DNA of 64,000 nt from NCBI GenBank assembly GCA_947069175.1, contig CAMTDV010000013.1:27965857-28029856 (forward strand), read 5' to 3'. Positions 48,979 through 58,043 of this stretch are shown in pieces. The translations under genes were made by a program, and so were the position numbers. The notes below the pieces were generated by a model. The model saw only the letters and a program-made list of their open reading frames with translations, had not been told where the DNA came from and made no database searches. This stretch comes from Scalesia atractyloides (Eukaryota; Streptophyta; Magnoliopsida; Asterales; Asteraceae). Position 1 is the first letter of the stretch; each line of letters starts with the position of its first letter.

Positions 48979-50063
48979 ATGCCGCCACGTGTGAGAGGAT
49001 AAAGTGGAAGGGGAAAAGGTCCAATGAGGGGAGGATCATCAGGGTGCATACTCCCTCAACCTCATAATTCAGATGCTTATCAAGAATCAGGAGATTCATC
49101 TCCTTGGAAACCAGCGAGACGTTCTGTCTCTAATAGACACTCGCCCTCACATTCCCAAAATTCTTACCACTCTCACCACTCCTATCATTCACACCATACC
49201 CATCATTCCCATTCACATTCTTACCATGAAGAATTTAACGTCAACCATTATTTTAAGTTGGACCAAAATCAGTTGGACCAGCCACATCCTATGGACGAGG
49301 ACTCCGACCCGGAGATGCCGCCGTCGGGATCAAATGTGCATCCCATTGAAATTTCGAGCGATTCGAACTCTTATGCTGGATCGCCCTACCAAGGTCCTAA
49401 TGAGTGGGACCAATACTGGAACCAATTCATCTTCGCCCACACTCCTTCCCGTCACTCTCAACCACCTCCTGTTCAAGAAGATGTCCACATGGAACCGGTG
49501 GACCAACCTCAACCACCACCTGAACCACCAAGGAGGAAGCATGGAGCACGTATGTCGGTACGTGCAGGATAAAGGTCGGGATCACTGCCACCTTTGCTAA
49601 ATTCTTACCCCACAATTCAAGAGGACCCACAAATGGGTGGACCCTCTAATGTTTCACCTATAGTGGAACCAACACCCGCACCTACAGTTCAACCACCACC
49701 ATCGGGTTATACTGACCCAATCCCTACATATCCAAACACGTCTGGATATGATCCTTATAACCCATCTACACCGGTAGAGTATCAAGCATGGTCGCTAGAC
49801 CCCTACATGTAGGCGGTTATGCACAACGCACTTTACCCGTCTCCTTTCCCACCTACTTATCCACCAATTAGATACCCAACTTATGGGTACCAGCATCCGG
49901 TTATGCCCCAACCACAACCACAACCTCCGCCACCACTTGAGATCATTAATGAGGCCTTAGAACAAATGAAAGAGATCCAGCACCAGGTGAAGAAAACAGA
50001 GAGAAGACAAACAAGTTCTTCAAAAAACTATCCAAGTTGGTCAAGGGAAAGAAGGACGAGTGA
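48979..50063 (+). pseudogene. ORF1 of unit 3
   Basis: ATG at 48979, with the same layout as the ORF1 of unit 2. It shares with unit 2 the stop after MPPRVRG and the TAG in DPYM-stop-AV (49810-49812), and with both other units the TAA at 49570-49572. It has its own 1-base loss near 50001, which shifts the C-terminal coiled-coil-like segment out of frame. A short stretch at 49255-49270 differs from unit 2. Confidence 0.78.
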
Positions 50064-50641
50064 AGTCTCTTCTAATTATATGTAGTCCCTGTGAGGACAT
50101 TGTTATTTCTTTAGTCCCAGCGTGGACATTTCTATTTCTTTAAAGTCCTTGTATGGACAAGTTTATTTCATTTTTCTAGTATTGTAAATTCTATTGGAAA
50201 ATTTATGAAGTATTTGGAATTATATATATGTATTCATCCTCTTGAAAATGAGCGTCTCAATTTTACTCGAAATTTATGCTCTGCTATATAATTCTAAAAG
50301 ATCTTAATGGATTGATTATGCCAAGTGGCGTAGACCATATATTGGCCAAGAAATGATAGTTAAGTACGAAGGGGTCTTCTATCAGGATAGTTAAGGGAAG
50401 TTATCCTTCTATCCAGAGGTAAGGGACTAGGTCCAAACCTCCAAGGTCGTTAAGGTCGAAGGTGACCGGGACCATTAATCAATCATTAAGGTATTCTTAT
50501 GTTAGCATTAAAGAAATGTTCATACTCTTGGTAGTGTGACTTGAGGAATCACGCTAGCCTTCAAGGTAATGGACTATGTCGTAACCTTATATAGCCTTGT
50601 GATCTACTTGATCCCGGCTAATACCACCAGTGCGGTGACTA

Positions 50642-51160
50642 TACATCTGATATGATGTAGGCCAATGTGCCAATTTATTGTCCAGCGGGAAAGGCTGATA
50701 TTGCCATATACATCTGATATGATGTAGGCCAATGTGCCCAATTTAGCGGGACAGGCTGATATGCCATATACATCTAATATGATGTAGGCCAATGTGCCCA
50801 ATTTATTGTCCAGCGGGACAGGCTGATATGCCGTATACATCTGATATGATGTAGGCCAATGTGCCCAATTTATTGTCCAACGGAAAGGCTGATATGCCAT
50901 ATACATCTTATATGATGTAGGCCAAAATGCCCAATTTATGTCCAGCGGGACAGGCTGATATGCCATATACATCTTATATGATGTAGGCCAATGTGCCCAA
51001 TTTATTGTCCAACGGGACAGGCTGATATGCCATATACATCTGATATGATGTAGGCCAATGTGCCCAATTTATGTCCAGCGGGACAGGTTGATATGCCATA
51101 TACATCTGATATGATGTAGGCCAATGTGCTCAATTATTATGTCCATTAGGGACAAGCCTA
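50642..51160. repeat. 67-bp tandem repeat, unit 3 (8 copies)
   Basis: The same repeat as in units 1 and 2. Copies start near 50644, 50711, 50768, 50836, 50903, 50970, 51037 and 51103; the second is shortened. Confidence 0.93.
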
Positions 51161-51414
51161 TGAGCTACATAATTGTCAATGATGACAATGACAGTTGTGA
51201 CATTGTGATCCACTTTCCAGTAATATATGGACTACGTCCAAATTGTAATTTGCCTATGATGGTCCTATTAAGACCTAGGCCAAATATAGATATAATAAGC
51301 CTAAGAGTTGTGATGTTATTCACACTAAGTATAGGCAATGGATTGTTACATCCAATGTTGGAAGCCGATATGGTTAATATACCATGGCTAAACAAAATTT
51401 TATTTGGTATATAG
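51124..51414 (+). other. Conserved 96-codon open frame just before gag, unit 3
   Basis: Counterpart of 30554-30844 and 40988-41278. No domain recognised; probably not a gene. Confidence 0.25.
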
Positions 51415-51430
51415 AAACCAAGACTTAAAG

Positions 51431-52684
51431 ATAGCTAATTCGAATGAAGCACAAAATAGCCAGCGAGGCATTGAACCTAGCAATGCAGAAAATAGAAATG
51501 TTAATGATAATGATTTCCAAGCTCGCATTGATGCGGCCATGGAAAGGGCCATGGGTTAGGCCATAGAAAAGCTAAGAGAGTCGAGTGCTACTCGTTCTAG
51601 ACCCTTATCTATTCCACCATCTTCAGCTCATAAGGAGAGCTCCGTTCACTCATCGAATGCAAGGAGTGAACCGAGGAGAATAGATTTTGCTGAAAGGTAC
51701 CGTTCTGTTAAAGACAGATGTACCTACATGTACTTTGTCTCCTGTAAACCTCGAGACTTTAACAGAGAGAAAGGAGCTGTAGAAGCCCTAAAGTGGCTAG
51801 ACGAGATGGAGACGATAGTAGATATCAGCAATTGTGCTGATAAGGATGTGGTCAATTACGTTTCACAATCCTTCAAGGGCGATGCCTAATATGGTGGAAA
51901 GCCATGATTCAATCAACATGTAAGGTACACCTGTACAACTTGGGATGGTCCAAGTTTGTTGATTTGGTAAAGGAAACTTACTGCCCACCTCATGAGGTGG
52001 AGAAGTTAGAGACAGACTTCTTGTCTCTTTCCATGAAAAACCTAGACTGTCGGAAGTACGTTTCCGATTTCAATTCCCTATCTAGGTTAGTATCCTGCCT
52101 AATCACCCCTGAATCCAAACGCATTGCGCGTTTTATCAATGGACTGGCGCCCGAAATAAAGGTCATGGTAAAGGCTGCTCAGCCTAATACCTATAGATCC
52201 GCTGTACACCTATCTCTTTCCCTCACCCCTGATTTGGTAAGACAAAAGTCACTTAGGACTGAAACTGACAGAAAGAGGAAACGGGAGGATAATAACTCCC
52301 AAAGATTTAAAAAGGGAAATTTTGGATTCAAGAAGAACCAGCACACGTCTAATGACAAACCTCTGTGCAAGAACTGTAAATATAGGCATTGGGGATAGTG
52401 TGGCATAAATCCACAGACCAAACCCTGTGGTATCTGCAAAAGAAAAAGGGCATAAGACCTTAGATTGCAAGGATCTTAAGGATGCAGTTTGCTACAACTG
52501 CAATGAAAAAGGGCATATAACGTACAATTGCCCCAAGAAACCCAAAAGTAACGATGCAAAGCCTGGAGAGGCCAAGAAGGGGAATGCCCGTGCCTTTCAA
52601 ATGAATGCCAGGGAGGCCGTTAATGACAACAACGTCATAACAGGTACTTTCCCCATTAATGATATTTACGGTAGAGTTCTTTTT
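51431..52684 (+). pseudogene. gag: gag of unit 3, ended by a nested insertion
   Basis: ATA replaces the start codon (51431), as in unit 2. A 1-base loss near 51886, a stop at 52396-52398 in the first zinc knuckle and an extra A near 52446 break it. Two CX2CX4HX4C knuckles remain recognisable after the frameshift. The protease begins (IYGRVLF) but is cut at 52684 by the LTR of another element. About 300 bp of protease sequence has no counterpart on either side of the insertion. Confidence 0.9.
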
Positions 52685-52865
52685 TGTAACATCCGTCGAA
52701 AAACGGGTTTTCAAAATCCGCTTCGTTTATCAATCAAATATCCAGTTATAAATTTCGTTGCGTATTTATAGTTGATATTAATTTTAAACGATACATAATT
52801 AATAAATATATTAGAATTTAAAAACCATAATTTATAATTTCTAATAAAAACTGAATAAAAAAATA

Positions 52866-52935
52866 AATGCAGACGCCGGGTTTCGAACCCGGTCACCCGG
52901 ATGAACAAACACACAACACACCACCCGCCACACGC
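52866..52935 (-). other. tRNA-like T-arm on the minus strand in LTR B
   Basis: On the minus strand a perfect 5-bp T-stem CCGGG/CCCGG encloses the 7-base loop TTCGAAA, a near-ideal B box. It is followed by an acceptor-like CGTCTGCA and then a T-rich run resembling a Pol III terminator. An A-box-like TGGCGGGTGG lies further upstream on the same strand. There is no full cloverleaf, so I do not call a tRNA gene. Confidence 0.55.
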
Positions 52936-53185
52936 GTTTCTTTGTAACAATACTAAATTAAATGATACTTAAAGTAAACCCGAATTCAAACCAGAGAAAT
53001 CACGCGCACTCAGAGCTCGCAATCACCGGAAAATCCGGCAATCCGCGATTTTGGCCAAATCCGTTTCGACTAAACCGCTCCAATTGATGTCGACATCGGT
53101 TATAACCGTTGCCGGCAATCAATTTCCTTCATAACCGACGGAAATCCTAACTCGCGGACCTTGACTCAATTCAGCCTGTGTTCAC

Positions 53186-53193
53186 TATAAATA
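53186..53193 (+). promoter_or_regulatory. TATA box of LTR B
   Basis: TATAAATA in the context 'ttcactataaatacccac', about 500 bp into the LTR. A strong plant-type core promoter match. Confidence 0.65.
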
Positions 53194-53794
53194 CCCACTT
53201 GAACACTCTGAAAATCCTTTCGCTCAGAACCACGATCGTTTCCGAAGCTTAATTCATCTCAAAACACGTCCCCGGAGATATTTTATAGTCGCAGGACTTT
53301 CACCGAAACACCGAGTCTTACTTCAAATCGGTAAAATTCTCGACACTTTTGTTTGTAATCCATTATTCGACATGTATTAACTTCAATCCTTCAACCAGAA
53401 TCTGTCCCAGACTACGCCGCCGGGAAATCCCACACTCACCGGAATTTCACTGAAACATCGAAGTCTCACTGTCGATCGGTATAATCATCTAAAAACTCTT
53501 GATATCTCTTACTCAATAACTTAATTTCATAACACAAGAATCTAAACTGACAAACACTTCACTCAGCCGAGAGTCACAAATCAGAGCCGACGACTCCTGC
53601 CGGAAATCTGAAGTAAACGCGCTGTTTTTGTACATGCTATTCTTTAATCTCGTTAACTATTTCATTCCGACCAATTATAAGTTTTGATAATCGAATTAAA
53701 CAAAACAGTCGGATCTCACTGATCTGAGTTCTTGTAAATGAAGAAGATGAAGTCGAGAATAGGTATTAGTATAATTAAAACCAGATATTCAAAC

Positions 53795-53864
53795 GGGTTA
53801 GACACACAGTCCAGCGGTGGACTGTGTGCGCAAACAATACGCACGTCACGAGTTCGAATCGCAC
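53795..53864 (+). other. tRNA-like segment 1 in LTR B
   Basis: It begins GGGTTAGACAC. A 9-bp stem ACACAGTCC/GGACTGTGT (53804-53812 with 53819-53827) encloses an A-box-like loop. A second stem GTGCG/CGCAC resembles an anticodon arm, and a B-box-like GAGTTCGAATCG follows. The acceptor stem is not formed. Confidence 0.65.
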
Positions 53865-53960
53865 AACGTACCGACTTTCAGAATTAAAACCAACATTTTT
53901 AGAACTGAATCAGAACAATGCACAGAATGTTTATAAGAGTAATATAATCCATAAGTTAAA

Positions 53961-54038
53961 CAGATTAGACACACAGCCCAACTGGTTGGGCTGTGCGCAT
54001 TCGAACCGAAGGACCCGAGTTTGACTCCGGGTCCCTGC
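53961..54038 (+). other. tRNA-like segment 2 in LTR B
   Basis: It shares TTAGACAC with segment 1, 167 bp downstream. An 8-bp stem CACAGCCC/GGGCTGTG (53972-53979 with 53988-53995) encloses AACTGGTT. The T-arm region forms GGACCCG/CGGGTCC around a B-box-like AGTTTGACTC. Confidence 0.65.
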
Positions 54039-54130
54039 AACCGGTTCGGCCATATAAATCCTTTTTAATAAAAAACCAAATAAGTTTAAAAGTAATTAGT
54101 ATATAAATATAATTAAAACAGAGAATATTT

Positions 54131-54209
54131 CGGGTTAGACACGTAGCTCAATTGGTAGAGCTGCGTGCACGCGTACGAGAGGTCCCGAGTTCGAACCTCA
54201 CTCAGCGCA
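54131..54209 (+). other. tRNA-like segment 3 in LTR B
   Basis: The closest of the three to a real tRNA 5' half. The A box TAGCTCAATTGG fits the consensus well, and the stem ACGTAGCTC/GAGCTGCGT (54141-54149 with 54158-54166) has one T-G pair. The B box region reads GAGTTCGAACCTC. It lies 170 bp after segment 2. Acceptor pairing is absent, so it is probably not a functional tRNA. Confidence 0.65.
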
Positions 54210-55213
54210 TGGTTAAACATAGTCCGACCGGTCAACGGTCAACGGTCAAAAAGTCAAATTTTTTTATTTCTTTTATTTATTTATTTTATTTAAAAATCAA
54301 TTAAAACACTTAAAAATAATATTTTTCAAGTTAGAAAATGTCCTTAAACTCACGAAAATAAATCTAAACAAAATTCCATTAAAAGCACAAATTAAAAACA
54401 TTAATCTCGAATAAAATCCATTTATTTACCGAACCATTTCGTTATTATTTTAGGTTAGTTTTTCCTCGTCGATCAAATCCTAAAATTCATGCGCATCCAA
54501 CGTCATCAAAGAACGCACTCACTATGAGTGAATCCTTACAAATTCCCCTTCTTATTCATGTTTTGGGGTGTATCATGTGTCGCTTTAATTATTTCGTTTA
54601 TTCAAACTTGTGCCATTACCATTATATGACCTAAACTTATGATGTAAATATTGTTTGTTGTGATACGTGTTTACATTTTGTCAAGTTGCGTGCAAATCAT
54701 TCATTAGGCCCATCAGTTCCTCGTGGGAGACGAGTTGAGCATCAGGTGCCTCATTTGATCGGCTCCGTTTGATTGAGCCTTGATCTCATTGTTCATCATT
54801 TGGTGTGTGTGCTTGTGCATTAATTGATATTATGTGTTTTGTGATTAATTTTACATTTACGTTTATTCATATTTGGTTATGCACAATTTTAGTCAAATAA
54901 CCAACATAACTAACCCTTTTCAAATACTTAAATAAGATTCACTCGCCAACTTTTTGTTGACCCAAAACCCTATTTTAACACATGATACAGGTGGACAGGT
55001 TGAAGCAAGGAACACATAGGAAATTGCCTTAGAAGAAAAATAATGAAGTCATGAAATATGTATTTGAACATGTTGTACTTGTATGTTTATTGTAATGTTC
55101 TTCTTTAAAAAGAAATAATAAATATGAAACTTTGTAGTAAATGTCATGAGCTTTGATGAAAACCCAATCATGCCCCGATCACCATTTCCGCTGCGGGTCG
55201 AGGTGTGACAGAT

Positions 55214-55225
55214 TGGTATCAGAGC
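55214..55225 (+). other. Primer-binding site of element B, tRNA-iMet type
   Basis: TGGTATCAGAGC, 3 bases after LTR B. Confidence 0.93.
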
Positions 55226-56049
55226 TTTTGACTATAGGGATATAGGATAGGTTATTAGACCCTTAGAGCCTATACTATAGTTGATTAGATTTTAATTGTT
55301 TATGTGGTTACATGCAAACTCATGATATTTATTTGTTTCGTATTTATTACACACACAAATGCATGCAAACACTTCCACTATTATATTGTGTGATACTTAA
55401 TGAGTTATACTTATTGTCAAACATAACATGCTTACATATACATTCATCACGCATATTTCAATGTTCACATATTCAAATCACCCTCATATTTCCTTTATTC
55501 AAGATTTTGTCGCATTTTTCATTTTTCTCATCAAAGTGAGTTCTACGACGGGCATGTAGTAACTGTAAGGGTACAAGTACCGGTAGTCGGAACGTTGATC
55601 TAGGTTGGAATTCGTATAAATCCAATATAACGGACCAGTTTACCTACCTGGGGACTAACGATGAGAGTACGAAGGACCTATTAGGCCAAAGCATGCCACA
55701 CCAAACGTCGTTTGAACTAACCCCACTTTGAGGTGTCACCGTGTCCACACCTGGATGCACTCCGAATTTCATACGTTACATTTATATTTCTCGATTTTCT
55801 CCGGGTTTTAGTGTACGTTATCAGGCTAACACATGCGAACCATATGAAAGACCCGGTAATCATGGGGGCCCACATGATTACGAAGGTGAAATATGGCGGC
55901 ATGCAAGGCCCAATTACGAGCAAAGCCCAAGACATCCTATGGATGTAGTAATTTATTATTCTTCATTTGTTTTATGAATGTGCATTTCTAAATACGACAC
56001 ATGACACCTAAAACGTCAAACTCATACTCTTGATACGTATTTCTTGTAG
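55226..56049. other. Leader between PBS and gag of element B
   Basis: No supported gene. Several short overlapping frames (for example 55733-55977) have no recognisable domain. This element lacks a counterpart of the array's ORF1 and its 67-bp repeats. Confidence 0.55.
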
Positions 56050-57490
56050 ATGTCTTCTAGTCTCTCTCGTAGAAAAATGAGATCAGGAAAAACCCGCGAG
56101 CGCATGGCTGCCCAAATCGCTCAACAAATGGCTGCCGTAATACCCAACATCGTAGTTCAAGTTCAACAAGCCCTTACCGCTAATTCCGTCAACCCAATCA
56201 ATCAAGAAGATCAAAATGTTGTCAACCCTCCCCCAAATACCACTAAATGCACCTTCAAGCATTTCAAATCCTACGATCCTCCAAAATACGAAGGGACTGA
56301 AGGTGTCACCGCTCTCCTCCATTGGTTTGAGGAGATGGAAAACACTTTTCTCAATTGCGACTGTCCTGATGATCGCAAGGTGCGATATGCTACCGGTCGT
56401 TTGTTTGGAGTAGCACTTACATGGTGGAATACAGAGAAGGCCAAGCGAGGTACTGAGAATGCTATGACTTTGACTTGGGAAGAGTTGAAGGAAATCATGA
56501 CAAGACGTTTCTGTCCAAGAAATGAAATCAAGAAATTGGAAGATGAGTTCTATTCTTTGAAACAAAAGGAGGGCGACCACACCACATACAACAAGAGATT
56601 CCTTGAGTTAAATCAGATGGTCCCCAACTTGTTCACTCCCCTCTACCGTATGATCGAGCACTACATTCGAGGTCTTCCTTCAAAAATTCAAGACCCTGTA
56701 ATAAGTACCACACCTGCAACTTTGGAAGCAGCAATGGAGTTAGCTACAGAGCTCACGAAAACCGCATACGGAATAAAGACTTCACGGAGGAGAAGAAGAA
56801 GGATAAAGCATCAACCAAAACCTCAAACTCCACCCAAACCGAATCCTCTTCTCAAACCACTCCTAAGAGAAAACGAGACGGGCAAAATTTCGCTATTACC
56901 CAAGGCAATCAACCAGCTTCACAAGCCATACCCCTCCAAGCTATCCCAATCACTCAAGTAGCACCTAACTCTACTTACCCAAATAAGAAACCTTACATTG
57001 GACCTCACCCTCAATGCAACACCTGTTTTTATCACCATCCATCTACCGTACCTTGTCGGCTGTGTGCAAATTGTGGGCGTTATGGTCATTGGAGCAAAAC
57101 TTGTCGTGCCCCTCAAAACCAAGCCTCACCCCCTACTCAAAACATGATTCAAACATATCAACAACCCCAATACCCCATGTTCCTATATGTTCGAGCTTGT
57201 TTTAATTGTGGCGACCCTACCCACTTTAGAAACACGTGCCCTCGATTGGTTAACATCATAAACGCCCAAGCTCAAGCAAACCCAGTTAACCAAGCAAATC
57301 AAGCAAACCCAGCTCCACCACCAGCAAGAGGAAGAGCTTACAACATCAACACCAATCCTGTTGAAGATAATAACAGGCCCAAACGAATCACCCAACTAGC
57401 TTTCCCTCACCAAGAGTCAAGACTCAACTCCAACCGTTTAGTTTTAATGTTTTCTTTATGTTATCTCAATCTTTACGTCTCCCAGTTATA
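56050..57490 (+). pseudogene. gag: gag of element B
   Basis: ATG at 56050 opens a 303-codon frame. It has a short basic N-terminus, an Ala/Gln-rich helix, and the capsid core with TFKHFKSYDPPKYEGTEG, WFEEMENTF, GVALTWWNTEKAKRG and FCPRNEIKKLEDEF. This is the typical plant chromovirus gag, longer and better kept at the N-terminus than the array gags. A frameshift near 56765-56790 moves the rest to another frame. Zinc-knuckle motifs lie at 57015-57239, including CANCGRYGHWSKTC and CFNCGDPTHFRNTC. No protease follows; recognisable homology ends between about 57385 and 57490. Confidence 0.88.
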
Positions 57491-58043
57491 AATTGGGAAT
57501 TTATGTATCCAAGAATTTTAATGCGAATTGATATTACAGTTTTGTTTTATACTCATTGATTTAACATTCATATCATCAAACATCTCGACGTACCTCGATC
57601 ACATCATTTAAAGAAGTTGGGTTGTGTCTCACTTTTACATAGACTAACCCCTTCATCATAACAAACGAGAGAGGTATTGTCATCATTCAGTCATGTATCC
57701 TTTCAGAATTGAGACTCAAGCTTTGGTTGTTGTATTTGTTTATGTTTTAGAGTCACATAGAACTGATCATAATTTACCAGATAAAGCCAATGAAAATTTG
57801 ACAAGAATATGGTGGATACGCCGTTGGTACTTCCTATATATAAGTATTCTTGGCAAAGGATCAAAAGCATTACCAGGAGGTTATGAGAAGTTCCGTGTAG
57901 GTTTAAATATCGTCATGGTTTTTGTTTTATGATACATACCTTATCATTTCAAACGTATCAATTCCCTCAAAACTCTTATGCATAAAATCATGCCTAGTCA
58001 ATCAACTCAGTTTATCCATGTTCCGCATTCTTATACTTTAGGC
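57491..58043. other. Unassigned filler between element B and resumed unit 3 pol
   Basis: About 550 bp, AT-rich, matching neither the array units nor any pol domain I recognise. An open frame of 79 codons (57693-57932) has no recognisable motif. It could be degraded element B sequence or filler DNA captured during the deletion. Confidence 0.5.

Larger units (their letters stand above)
52685..55210 (+). mobile_element. 5' LTR of element B
   Basis: TGTAACATCCG...GGTGTGACA, 2526 bp, distinct in sequence from the array LTRs. It carries a TATA box at 53186-53193 and four tRNA-like segments (separate entries). The three direct ones lie 600-1020 bp downstream of the TATA box, so they would be inside the transcribed leader. 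Confidence 0.9.
52685..57490 (+). mobile_element. Nested chromovirus-type element B: 5' LTR, PBS and gag only
   Basis: An LTR (52685-55210), a tRNA-iMet PBS and a gag, in the same orientation as its host unit. No protease, RT, integrase, polypurine tract or 3' LTR is found before the host pol resumes at about 58044. The missing right end and the loss of host protease sequence suggest one deletion that removed both. Confidence 0.85.

Noticed and set aside
53795..54209. Functional tRNA genes
   Set aside because: A- and B-box-like words and arms are present, but no acceptor stem pairs and anticodon arms are poor or missing. Kept as tRNA-like segments only.
57693..57932. 79-codon frame in the filler segment as a captured gene
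   Set aside because: No motif is recognised and there is no start context or neighbouring exon. Left as unassigned.
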